Shown one piece after another: positions 10,192-19,247 of a stretch of 64,000 bases of DNA (within the stretch, counting starts at the first letter, position 1; each line of letters opens with the position of its first letter). The notes beneath the pieces were generated by a model. The model was given only the letters and a program-made list of their open reading frames with translations, had not been told where the DNA came from and made no database searches. A program made the position numbers and the translations under genes. The DNA comes from Terriglobia bacterium (lineage in GTDB: Bacteria; Acidobacteriota; Terriglobia; Terriglobales; Acidobacteriaceae): NCBI GenBank assembly GCA_020073465.1, contig JAIQFC010000009.1:1-64000 (forward strand), read 5' to 3'.

Positions 10192-10840
10192 TTACTCTCT
10201 CAACTTCCGCAGCTTGCTGACGTCCATGGAGTCGAACGTCTCGCCGATACGGAAGACGAGAATGCCGAGCACCAATACCGCGACTAGAACATCAAAAAAG
10301 ATGCCAATCTCAACCACCAATGGCATTCCATAGGTCAATGAAATCGCGGACCTGCGTCAATGCCTTGCGGCGGTTTACCATCACAAAGAAGCCAATCAGG
10401 AAAAGTGCGATGGCAACGGCGAGCGTGTTATGTCCAAGCGCCGCCCGGGCAGAGGTCTCTTCCGGATGGTAGAAAGACTCCGCGACCACGTAGCCCAACA
10501 AAGTCAGACCGCCTGAGATGAGGATCGACAGGGGCACATTGATTAGCGGCTCGATCTCCCGCCGGATCCCGATTCTCTCCACCAAGCGCTCCAGCAACCG
10601 GGGAAGCAGTCCCGCTTTCAAGAAGACCGTGAGCAGAGCGGCAATATAAATGTGGCTGGCCTGGTTGAAATAGGCGATGACGGCCGCAATCGCTCCCAAA
10701 AGAAACGACTGCACCGCGAAGATGCGAATGCTCGAAACGATCCCGCGCTGCCCGACTGCGGCGATCTGCAGCACCAAGACCAGCGCCGCCATCAGGGTGA
10801 TGATTCTGTTGCCAAGCTCGGGGTTGGGGACAAAGGGCAT
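10192..10840 (-). pseudogene. hyfE-like membrane subunit, apparently frameshifted near 10348
   Basis: N-terminal frame (MPFVPNPELGNRIITLM...NRRKALTQV) stops at 10310; a second frame continues AISLTYGMPLVVEIGIFFDVLVAVLVLGILVFRIGETFDSMDVSKLRKLRE* to 10192. Confidence 0.7.
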
Positions 10841-10848
10841 AGGCAGCC

Positions 10849-11790
10849 TTAGAACAGAAATGTCGAAATGAGCGCGAGCGCTCCTAGAATGAAAGCAACC
10901 ATAAGCAATTCCGGCACTCGAAACAGACGCAACTTCGCGTTGGTGGTTTCGACCAGAACAATCATGCAAGCGAGCAAAAGCAACTTCGCAAGATAGAAAG
11001 CCAGCCCCACGCCGATGGTTTGGAGCGTCCAGTCAGAACTCAATCCGAACGGGAAGAATGTATTGACGAGCAACGTCATGAGCACCAACTGCTTGATGGA
11101 AGCGCCCCATTCGATCAGAGCGAGATACGGTCCCGAATACTCAAGGACCATCGCTTCATGGATCATGGTCAATTCGAGGTGGGTCGCCGGGTTGTCCACT
11201 GGTATTCGTCCGGTCTCGGCAATCAGCACAATGAAGAGCGCCGCAAATGCCAGCATCTGCGACGGCGCCAGGAACCTCCAGCTCTGCCCTACAGCGACTT
11301 TCGCCATTTCGCTCAGATTCGTGGAGTTTGCGCCCAATGCCACGGTGAAAATTGCGAGCATCATGGCCGGTTCCGCGATTGCGGAAATCGTCATTTCGCG
11401 ACTGCTGCCCAGACCACCGAAGGAGCTTCCGGTGTCGAGCCCGCCAAGGGCAAGGAAGAAGCGACCAAGTGCCAAAAGATAAACCACTGCGAGCACGCCA
11501 CCGAACAGGCTGAAAGGGGCATGAGTCGTAGTCATAGGAATCATGAGTCCGACCAGCGTGGCCGTCCCAAAGACCATGTAGGGGGTCGCCGAGAAAATCC
11601 ACGATGCCGTTTCTGGAATGACCATTCCCTTGCGCAGTAACTTGAAAATGTCCCGGTAGGATTGCAGGATGCCCGGTCCGCGGCGGGTCTGAAGTCTCGC
11701 TTTCAACGTCTTAATCATGCCGCTGAGCAAGGGAGCAACCAGCATTAGCAACACTAATTGCAGCGCCGAGTTGATAAGGACTTCGGTCAC
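10849..11790 (-). CDS. hydrogenase-4 subunit C / NuoH-like membrane subunit
   Basis: 'RRGPGILQSYRDIFKLLRKG', 'ETGRIPVDNPATHLELTMIHEAMVLEYSGPYLALIEW'. Confidence 0.92.
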   Translation of the reverse strand: MTEVLINSALQLVLLMLVAPLLSGMIKTLKARLQTRRGPGILQSYRDIFKLLRKGMVIPETASWIFSATPYMVFGTATLVGLMIPMTTTHAPFSLFGGVLAVVYLLALGRFFLALGGLDTGSSFGGLGSSREMTISAIAEPAMMLAIFTVALGANSTNLSEMAKVAVGQSWRFLAPSQMLAFAALFIVLIAETGRIPVDNPATHLELTMIHEAMVLEYSGPYLALIEWGASIKQLVLMTLLVNTFFPFGLSSDWTLQTIGVGLAFYLAKLLLLACMIVLVETTNAKLRLFRVPELLMVAFILGALALISTFLF

Positions 11791-13832
11791 TTGCGAACCC
11801 CGAACAGTAAAAGCAAGACGAGGGTTACAAAGATGTACGCCAAGTAGGCGTGAATGCTTCCCGCCTGAATAGTCCGCATTCTGCTGGAGACCCGGAAGAT
11901 GAACTCTTGCAGAGGAGCATAAAGCCGCTTCTCGAACGTAGACTCGATTTGACTCTCGAAACGGATCTCTTTCGGAAAATACGGCGAGACATCGAAGACG
12001 GCCTGAATTTCCCGGCGCGGCTTGTACAGCACGGAGAAGATCATCCGCAGCGCTTTTGAGAATGCGGTGGCCGTGTATTCATTTTCTTCCGAAAGTCCAG
12101 GCAAGCCGCAGTCCCACACTGGTCCGCGCTTGCGCCCGAACCTTCTCACCCCGATCGCTACCAGGAGAGCCGCGGGGACTATCAGAACCAGGAGTCCAAC
12201 CGCGATGACCAAGGGCGATACGGTACCGCTGGTACGCATGCCGGCGGAGAGTACCAGCCCATGACTAGTCACCAGATGAGCGGAGACTCGCTGTCCGAGC
12301 AATTGCTCAGTCATCGCGTCAAATACCGGGAGAAACCAGGTCACACCTAAGCCCAGAGCGGCACAAGCCAGCGTCAACCATCCCATGCCAATCAGCATGG
12401 TGCGGGGCGCCTCGTGTGCATTCCGGGATTCGGCTGCACGCGGCAGCGCCAGGAACGTGATCGCGAAAGCTTTCACAAAGCAAGCGGCTGCCAGCGCCCC
12501 GGTCAACGCCAGCATGGAACCAGCCAGCGGAAACAGGATTCGCGTCAAGCCGCTGACCGCGCCGAATCCGGCCAGGAGCGCTTGGTAGGTCAGCCACTCG
12601 CTGGCAAATCCGTTCAGCGGGGGAAGGCCGGAAATGGCGATCGCGCCTATCAGGAAACAGAACGCGGTCACCGGCATCGGACGGATGAGCCCTCCCATTT
12701 CCTCCATGTTGCGCGTTCCCGTCGAATGCAGCACGGACCCGGCCCCCAGGAACAACAGACACTTGAAGATGGCATGATTCAAAGTGTGGAACATCGCTGC
12801 GATCAGGGCCACGGCCGCAAGTGTCGGATGCCCAGCCACGCGGAAAATCAAGGCCGCGCCCAGGCCCATGAGAATGATGCCGATATTCTCGATGCTGTGG
12901 TACGCCAGCAGACGTTTGAGATCGTGCTCCATCAAGGCGTACAAGACCCCCAGAACGGCAGAAACGACTCCGACGATGAGAACCAGCAAGCCGGCCCAGG
13001 ACGGCACTCCTCCCAGCGAATCCAGGAAAATACGGGTCATGCCATAGATTCCGGTTTTGATCACGATCCCGGAAAGCAGGGCTGAGACATTGCTCGGCGC
13101 GACCGGGTGTGCCGCGGGCAGCCAGATATGGAAGGGGATAACACCCGCCTTGATACCGAATCCCAGGAAGAACAGCACAAACGCAGCGGTCTGCTGTCCA
13201 CCGCTGAGTTGGGCTGCGATGGGACGGAAGCTCGCGAATTCGGCGCTGCCAGTGGCGTTGATCAATAGAGCGAAGCCAAGAAGCAGGCACCCGGCGTCGA
13301 TATGCGCCATGATGATGTAGAGCAGACCCGCTCGTCTGGTCTCCCGGTCTTCGTGGTAGAAGGTCACCAGTCCGTAAGCGGCCAGCGCCATCACTTCCCA
13401 TGCGATCAGAAACAGGAAGGCATTTGCGGCGGTAAAGACACCCGTCAGGCTGAGTAGTAAGAGATTGAACAAGAAGCCGAAAAGGCCGATGTTTCTCTTG
13501 CCCTCGAATTCTTTCAGGTAGCCGAAAGAATAGATGGAGACTGCGGCCACGGGAATCGCGAGGGCCAGATTGAAGAAGCCGGCTAGAGCATCGTAGGAGA
13601 AGCTGTAGGCGAAAAGCGGAATTCCGGAAGGAACCGACCACGCAACCGGCGTGCCTCGAAGAATGGCGAGAACGGAGGTTAGTCCTCCCAGCGCTGCTCC
13701 GGCCAAGGCGGCGCTGCAACAGATACGTCGGGCCACCGCCGGTTTTCGCCAGCAGGCGAGAGAGGCGAAGGCGCCGGCCGCATAGGCGGCCAGGCTAAGC
13801 GCGAAGGCGATAGGCAGCGAAATCATATTCAC
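11787..13832 (-). CDS. hydrogenase-4 subunit B / NuoL-like antiporter subunit
   Basis: 'GFGIKAGVIPFHIWLPAAHPVAPSNVSALLSGIVIKTGIYG'; 4-nt overlap with the downstream NuoH-like gene. Confidence 0.92.
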   Translation of the reverse strand: MNMISLPIAFALSLAAYAAGAFASLACWRKPAVARRICCSAALAGAALGGLTSVLAILRGTPVAWSVPSGIPLFAYSFSYDALAGFFNLALAIPVAAVSIYSFGYLKEFEGKRNIGLFGFLFNLLLLSLTGVFTAANAFLFLIAWEVMALAAYGLVTFYHEDRETRRAGLLYIIMAHIDAGCLLLGFALLINATGSAEFASFRPIAAQLSGGQQTAAFVLFFLGFGIKAGVIPFHIWLPAAHPVAPSNVSALLSGIVIKTGIYGMTRIFLDSLGGVPSWAGLLVLIVGVVSAVLGVLYALMEHDLKRLLAYHSIENIGIILMGLGAALIFRVAGHPTLAAVALIAAMFHTLNHAIFKCLLFLGAGSVLHSTGTRNMEEMGGLIRPMPVTAFCFLIGAIAISGLPPLNGFASEWLTYQALLAGFGAVSGLTRILFPLAGSMLALTGALAAACFVKAFAITFLALPRAAESRNAHEAPRTMLIGMGWLTLACAALGLGVTWFLPVFDAMTEQLLGQRVSAHLVTSHGLVLSAGMRTSGTVSPLVIAVGLLVLIVPAALLVAIGVRRFGRKRGPVWDCGLPGLSEENEYTATAFSKALRMIFSVLYKPRREIQAVFDVSPYFPKEIRFESQIESTFEKRLYAPLQEFIFRVSSRMRTIQAGSIHAYLAYIFVTLVLLLLFGVRK

Positions 13833-13951
13833 GAGACCTTCTCACTCTGCTGCGATGAGAGAATTCTCGCGTAGCGTAGCTCAACGGAGTTTGTACGGGC
13901 CATACGTCCCCTCACCAATATGTAACGGCACTCCAATGTCCATCCGCCGCG

Positions 13952-15700
13952 CTAAGACCCCTCACCCGATGAGGCCGTCCTCACTGGCATCGCCGGCGAA
14001 ACATCGCTGCTTCTTCGGCCCCAGGTTGTCCCCGCCGGATGTCGCTTCACCACCTCGTGGTACAGGTCTCTGGCTCGGTCGAGGGCTTCTGCCACACTCA
14101 GGCAGATATTATCCTCAGCCACGTGGGGGTGAAATTCAGCCTCATGGAGCCGTTTCGCCGGCTGTTCTCTCGCGCCACAAAGAATGAGTTCTCTGCCGGA
14201 TTCGTGCACCCGGTCTGCAAAATTCTCCAGCGCCTGTAGGCCGGTGGAGTCGATGGCCGTCATATTGCGGAGTCTCAGAATAATGATAGGCGGGAGATCA
14301 GGCAAACGAGAAACAATCGTATCGATTTTATCGGTTGAGCCAAACAAGAAGGGGCCATGTATCCTGAAGATGCTGACGTAGGAAGGAATTTCCTTGTGCT
14401 GCAAAATATGAACGTGCCCCTCATGGATGTATTCCGCGGTCGCCTCCGACACCGTGGTCGTCTGTGTGACTTTCCGGATGAACACCAGCACTGCCAGAAT
14501 CATGCCGGCTTCCACGGCGACGGTCAGATCGGCGAAGACGGTCAGCATAAACGTCACAAACCAAGCGACAATCTCGAACTTCGATTGTTTGAACAGCTCC
14601 GGAATCTCACGCCATTCGCCCATGTTGTAGGAGACCACTAGCAAGATGGCCGCTAAGACGGATAGAGGAATGAAGCGGGCCAGTGGCGCGGCGAAAAGAA
14701 TGATCGCGAGAAGGGTGAGAGCGTGGATCATTCCTGCGACGGGCGTCTTGGCGCCAGAGCGGATGTTGGTGGCGGTGCGAGCGATCGCTCCCGTGGCCGG
14801 TAGTCCCCCGAAGAGCGGTGAGAGAATGTTGGCAACGCCCTGGCCGATCAGTTCGACGTTCGGGTTGTGTTTATCGCCGCTCATGCGGTCGGAAACCACG
14901 GCGGACATCAGCGACTCGATGGCGCCGAGCATGGCGACGGTGATGGCTGGGGAGATGAGAGGCCGCAGCAGGTCCACCCGAAAGTGCGGAATGACTAACT
15001 TGGGAAATCCGGAGGGGATACCGCCAAAGCGAGTGCCAATGGTTTCAACCGGGAGTTTGAAGATAATCACTGCCGCGGTCCCAGCAAATAGAGCAACGAT
15101 GTAACCTGGGACTCTCTTCACAAAAATCATGAAGAGGATGATCGCGAAGAGTGCACCAACTGACAGAGTTGTTTCCAGCGGCGAAAATGATGAGAAGTTG
15201 TGCGCGTAGGTCAGAATCCGCGCCGCGAATTCCCCTGGGACCTTGTCTATTTTCAGCCCAAAGAAATCCTTGATCTGGGTGCTGGCGATAATAACCGCAA
15301 TGCCGTTCGTGAAACCAACGACCACGGGGCGCGGTATGAACTTGACCGCCGTTCCCAGGCCCGTCGCGCCCAGAATCAGGAGGATCACCCCGGCCATCAG
15401 GGTGCACATGAACAGCCCGTCAACCCCATGTTTCGCGACAATGCCAAAAACCACGACGACGAACGCGCCCGTTGGACCACCGATCTGGGTGGAAGAACCT
15501 CCCAAAGCTGAGATCGCAAAGCCTGCGACGATTGCGCAATACAGACCCGTTTGAGGGGGCACGCCCGAAGCGATGGCGAAAGCCATCGCCAAAGGAAGCG
15601 CGACGAGTCCGACGGTGATCCCTGCCAGAAGGTCCGACACGAACATACGTCTCGTGTAAGACTTGAAACAGAGAACAGATTTCGGTAGCCAATTACCCAT
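13952..15700 (-). CDS. SulP-family permease with C-terminal STAS domain
   Basis: 'VSDLLAGITVGLVALPLAMAFAIASGVPPQTGLYCAIVAGF' plus STAS-like 'IIILRLRNMTAIDSTGLQALENFADRVHESGRELILCG'. Confidence 0.93.
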   Translation of the reverse strand: MGNWLPKSVLCFKSYTRRMFVSDLLAGITVGLVALPLAMAFAIASGVPPQTGLYCAIVAGFAISALGGSSTQIGGPTGAFVVVVFGIVAKHGVDGLFMCTLMAGVILLILGATGLGTAVKFIPRPVVVGFTNGIAVIIASTQIKDFFGLKIDKVPGEFAARILTYAHNFSSFSPLETTLSVGALFAIILFMIFVKRVPGYIVALFAGTAAVIIFKLPVETIGTRFGGIPSGFPKLVIPHFRVDLLRPLISPAITVAMLGAIESLMSAVVSDRMSGDKHNPNVELIGQGVANILSPLFGGLPATGAIARTATNIRSGAKTPVAGMIHALTLLAIILFAAPLARFIPLSVLAAILLVVSYNMGEWREIPELFKQSKFEIVAWFVTFMLTVFADLTVAVEAGMILAVLVFIRKVTQTTTVSEATAEYIHEGHVHILQHKEIPSYVSIFRIHGPFLFGSTDKIDTIVSRLPDLPPIIILRLRNMTAIDSTGLQALENFADRVHESGRELILCGAREQPAKRLHEAEFHPHVAEDNICLSVAEALDRARDLYHEVVKRHPAGTTWGRRSSDVSPAMPVRTASSGEGS

Positions 15701-15822
15701 GTTGTGTTTTCTCTTTAAATGAGCACGACATCTTCACTAGTAGAGTTTACTGGCGGCTGTCGTATCGGGGCACTTTGTCGAGAAATTGTTTGACGTAGTT
15801 TGTTCTATCTTGGGCCAGGCAG

Positions 15823-16194
15823 TCAGATCGAGGCTGGCTTAGTTTGCCCCCGAATCTGATTCGACCGTTCTCGGATGCTCGCCGCTTCGGCCCCACGTTG
15901 GAGACTGGCGAGGAACTCAGCGTGCGCATCGAAGATGTTGGCAAGGAAGACATCGTGGGGACCGAGCATCTTCTCAACGTGACTGGCCACCTGTTGAAAA
16001 AGAGCCTCAGCAGCCTTGTACCGTCCGGACTGATGCAGGTCTCGTGCTAGAGACAGCAAACCGACTGCATCTGCTACCACGGTGGGCTTATCGATTCTCG
16101 CCATTCGTATCCAGTCTTTCCGTAACGGGAAGTACCGACTTCGAGGGGTGCGTCCATGGCCGTACTCGATCTCAGCTCCAGGCACGGACCTCAT
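15823..16194 (-). CDS. small TPR-like protein
   Basis: 'LLSLARDLHQSGRYKAAEALFQQVASHVEKMLGPHDVFLANIFDAHAEFLASLQR'. Confidence 0.6.
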   Translation of the reverse strand: MRSVPGAEIEYGHGRTPRSRYFPLRKDWIRMARIDKPTVVADAVGLLSLARDLHQSGRYKAAEALFQQVASHVEKMLGPHDVFLANIFDAHAEFLASLQRGAEAASIRERSNQIRGQTKPASI

Positions 16195-16490
16195 CGACCA
16201 ATCTTCTGTGCTTTCTCCAACAGAGTTTTTTCCGGGCTTCCGTACGCACGTCGCAGAAGCTCATAAACAGCTTGCCGGTCTTTCTGGATTCGAGTAACGA
16301 GTGCGTTGCCATTCTCTTTATGCTCGGGGTTGTCAATCCTTTGAGCCGCTTCCAAAGCGCGGCCGTACAGCGCATGGGCCACGACGTAATTTCGATTCTC
16401 ACAATGACGATTCGCCTGCAAGCATAAGTTCTCAGCGAATGCCCTCAGTTGCCGGAGATGAATGGTATCGATCCCTTTGGAATTGCTCAT
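16191..16490 (-). CDS. small TPR-like helical protein (start taken at MSNSKG; ORF open to 16913)
   Basis: 'ANRHCENRNYVVAHALYGRALEAAQRIDNPEHKENGNALVTRIQ'; ATG overlaps the stop codon of an upstream small ORF. Confidence 0.55.
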   Translation of the reverse strand: MSNSKGIDTIHLRQLRAFAENLCLQANRHCENRNYVVAHALYGRALEAAQRIDNPEHKENGNALVTRIQKDRQAVYELLRRAYGSPEKTLLEKAQKIGR

Positions 16491-16657
16491 CGAATATTCC
16501 CCCTGACGGGCATGTAGATTGCGGCAAGGATCAGGAGAATCAACACCATTGCCCCCAGAAACGTGAATACCCGTTGAAACTTTGTAAAAAAGAGGGGACT
16601 CTCCGTGTATTTGCCTACCTTCTGTTGCTTGCTGCCCGCCGATAGCCGAAACTGCAT
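16487..16657 (-). CDS. putative 56-aa single-pass membrane peptide, absent from the ORF track
   Basis: Reading of the minus strand: MQFRLSAGSKQQKVGKYTESPLFFTKFQRVFTFLGAMVLILLILAAIYMPVRGNIR*; ATGA overlap with the next gene. Confidence 0.45.
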   Translation of the reverse strand: MQFRLSAGSKQQKVGKYTESPLFFTKFQRVFTFLGAMVLILLILAAIYMPVRGNIR

Positions 16658-16930
16658 TTGTGGCGTTCGTAATTCTGGCTGGCGGAAACATCCGCGCCGC
16701 CGCCTCGCGTATCACATCAGGTGTGTTTCCATCCACCTGGATCTCGAATTCGTGATCTGCGCAGTTTCTCAAGGCGATCGTGATCAGTTCCGCAATTCGC
16801 TCCTCTGGCATCAGTCGCTCCAAGCGTCGCGTCTGTTTGGAAACGACAGCGCAGAGCAGATACAAGTTGACCTGGCCCTCGCACAACAACCTCGTACTCG
16901 CTCGTGCCCGCAAGACTCTCCCCCTCCGCG

Positions 16931-17173
16931 CTATCCCCGATTTCCGGGGGCCACTTCCTCCGCTGGGTGGTCTACTCGCCTGGTTGCTTCTTCCAGAGGC
17001 AGGCCGCGAGTCATGAAAAGCAGGATTCCCCGAAGCCGGTACATGTCCCGAGACGAGTAAAAAACCCGCCCCGCCTTCGGGATCCCCTTAACGATCCCCT
17101 TCTGTTCGAAGTCGCTGAGTTCCGCGGCCGAGATTTGCAGCCTTTCGAGTAAATGTTCCGCGGGAAAGTACAT
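16931..17173 (-). CDS. MerR-type HTH protein
   Basis: 'RLQISAAELSDFEQKGIVKGIPKAGRVFYSSRDMYRLRGILLFMTRGLPLEEATRRV'. Confidence 0.7.
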   Translation of the reverse strand: MYFPAEHLLERLQISAAELSDFEQKGIVKGIPKAGRVFYSSRDMYRLRGILLFMTRGLPLEEATRRVDHPAEEVAPGNRG

Positions 17174-17364
17174 TAAGAGCTCTCCTTGTTAGCCGAACCA
17201 ACCCGATGACATCCGCCTGCGGCAGTCAAATCCCACCACCGGTACGCCGAATATGAATAGCCCGGACACGCTCCGGGCTGTTACTGCAGGTCGAGTTCGA
17301 CCAATTTGCCGAACGTGCCCTTGTTGTTGGGCGGCCTTCCCTGCGTCATACGCACAGCAACTCC

Positions 17365-17808
17365 TCACTCCAGGTGTCCTTCAGAAGCTTCTCGCTCTGT
17401 CCAGTACCTTGGGATTGAGTAGGCCTGGATCTGAGTTCGACAGAAACGAGCACCGTAGGCCCTCCAGATCGCTTTCGAGCGACTCTTCATCGCAATGGCC
17501 TCAGCTTGGCGATTGGTTCTCAGAAGCAGTTCGGAATAGCATTCCAGCACCTCAGCCATCATCGGATGTTGCTGCCCCAGGTTTCTCTCAACTAGACCAC
17601 GCGCACGTTGATAGAGTTTCTCGGCGGCTGCATACCGTCTTTTCTTGAAAAGCTCCTCTCCCCAAATCACGAAGCTTCGCGCGGCAACCGCAGTCCTCTC
17701 CTGAGTAGCTCCTATGACCATGTCGTCGAGTTCTCTATCTACGAGCAATTCAGCGCTCCTGGACGTTGGCCGGCATCGCGATGCAACCGCTTGATGTTTA
17801 CCGCGCAC
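17365..17808 (-). CDS. TPR-like protein
   Basis: 'GEELFKKRRYAAAEKLYQRARGLVERNLGQQHPMMAEVLECYSELLLRTNRQAEA'; true start uncertain. Confidence 0.55.
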   Translation of the reverse strand: MRGKHQAVASRCRPTSRSAELLVDRELDDMVIGATQERTAVAARSFVIWGEELFKKRRYAAAEKLYQRARGLVERNLGQQHPMMAEVLECYSELLLRTNRQAEAIAMKSRSKAIWRAYGARFCRTQIQAYSIPRYWTEREASEGHLE

Positions 17809-17978
17809 GGCCGCTCAAACCCGTACTGAAGTTCAAACTCCACCGAGTGACCTACCCTGAGCTTGTCCACCCCGTCTCTGCTTGCCTCGGACCGCTCAAA
17901 GCAAACTTCCTTCCCGTCTTCGGCCAAAATGCAGCCGGAACCGTCTTTCCGCGAAACCCGCGTGATTGAACCGCACAT
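17739..17978 (-). CDS. cold-shock-domain-like small protein
   Basis: 'GSITRVSRKDGSGCILAEDGKEVCFERSEAS...LRVGHSVEFELQYGFERPCAVNIKRL' resembles a divergent CSD/OB fold. Confidence 0.5.
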   Translation of the reverse strand: MCGSITRVSRKDGSGCILAEDGKEVCFERSEASRDGVDKLRVGHSVEFELQYGFERPCAVNIKRLHRDAGQRPGALNCS

Positions 17979-17993
17979 CGGACAGGTTCTCCT

Positions 17994-18602
17994 TCAAGGT
18001 GCAACAGAACTGGCCATGAATATCCGGGCACTACGATTAAATTGCTGGCACTCGATATCGGAGGTCTGGCAGCTTTGATCAACATTGTCCCAAGCTTTAA
18101 CTCCAACGATTTGATCGGAGTCAATCCCAGAACTTCCCAGAAATTTCCTGACTACAGCGCCGCGAGCCTCAGCCAGTGTGCGTGTGCAAGTCTCCGAGCC
18201 TCCCGAATCACACGAACCGACTATCAGAATTCGCGCTTCGCGGTGCAGTCGCAGCCAAGCGGCCGCTCGTTTCAGCATGTTCCTCCCTGCAACGGTTAGT
18301 TCAAGGCTGTTCGGGCCGAACTGGATCGGGTGCCTGAGAAAAGGAGGATCTGAGATTGCCACGGAAGCCTCCGCGGGGGCGGTACCGGAGGCTTTGGAAG
18401 GGTTGAGTCCGGAAGCCTGCTGCTGACTGAAGAAAGATTCGGAAGGCACCACACTCAGGTTCCTTTTTGCAGGAAGCGCCGCTTGCAAAACAGGAGGCGC
18501 CGGAGAACCGGCTGTCCGTCCGTGCATCGGCAACAGATCGCCAGCGAATAAAACTGAAGTACCTAATATTACGATATTTGAATATATGCTCACAAAAAAC
18601 AC
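17994..18602 (-). CDS. OmpA-like C-terminal domain protein (start uncertain)
   Basis: 'ELTVAGRNMLKRAAAWLRLHREARILIVGSCDSGGSETCTRTLAEARGAVVRKFLGSSGIDSDQI'. Confidence 0.65.
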   Translation of the reverse strand: MFFVSIYSNIVILGTSVLFAGDLLPMHGRTAGSPAPPVLQAALPAKRNLSVVPSESFFSQQQASGLNPSKASGTAPAEASVAISDPPFLRHPIQFGPNSLELTVAGRNMLKRAAAWLRLHREARILIVGSCDSGGSETCTRTLAEARGAVVRKFLGSSGIDSDQIVGVKAWDNVDQSCQTSDIECQQFNRSARIFMASSVAP

Positions 18603-18606
18603 GGTC

Positions 18607-18945
18607 CTAGCCTCTGTTGGCAGAAGTGACGGCCAACTGCGACAACAGGTCTTTTACCTCGATCAGGTGGTTGTTAAAAATCTTCTTGGCGACATCCAAC
18701 AGCTTGAAGACTTCAGGGTCGGGAACGGAATACAAAACGCTCTGTCCGTCTTTCCTGCCCACAACGATGCTGCGCGTCCTCAGGACGGCCAATTGCTGCG
18801 ATAGCGTGCTCTGTTCCACGTCCAGGCGCACACAAAGGTCATTCACGCCGACTTCGCCGCGGCGCAACTCGTCCAAGATCCTAATGCGTAGGGGGTGAGC
18901 CAGTGCTTTGAAGAACTCAGCCTTGAATTGACTCAGTTCGGCCAT
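18607..18945 (-). CDS. ArsR/SmtB-family transcriptional regulator
   Basis: 'FFKALAHPLRIRILDELRRGEVGVNDLCVRLDVEQSTLSQQLAVLRTRSIVVGRKDGQSVLYSV'. Confidence 0.9.
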   Translation of the reverse strand: MAELSQFKAEFFKALAHPLRIRILDELRRGEVGVNDLCVRLDVEQSTLSQQLAVLRTRSIVVGRKDGQSVLYSVPDPEVFKLLDVAKKIFNNHLIEVKDLLSQLAVTSANRG

Positions 18946-18950
18946 TCGAT

Positions 18951-18968
18951 CAATATATTTGCATATTG
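18951..18968. promoter_or_regulatory. candidate ArsR operator CAATAT-N6-ATATTG upstream of the arsR-like gene
   Basis: Perfect 6-bp inverted repeat 5 bp upstream of the start codon. Confidence 0.45.
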
Positions 18969-19247
18969 CAATTTACAGCGTCAAGCTGAATTTACCCGCA
19001 TTCAACCATCAGACTCACTGAAAACCTAAGCAGACCTTGCCGGTGTATGCACTGGAACCAGTATGGCGAGGGACGACGTCAATTCGGAGAAATTGTCTCA
19101 GGCGTGTTCACCCCAGTGCTCGCCAAACACCTCGAAGTCGTCGCTGCTCGACCGCATCTCCGCCGGTGTTGAGAGGAACCGTTCTTCTCCCGCTGATCGG
19201 CCGTCAGTACACATGAAGGGTTCTTGACCGACTGTTGTCGTGGAGGA

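Noticed and set aside
12319-13719. 466-aa minus-strand ORF
   Set aside because: Alternative frame of the NuoL-like gene; Arg/Ser-rich and not protein-like, while the 11787-13832 frame is clearly homologous.
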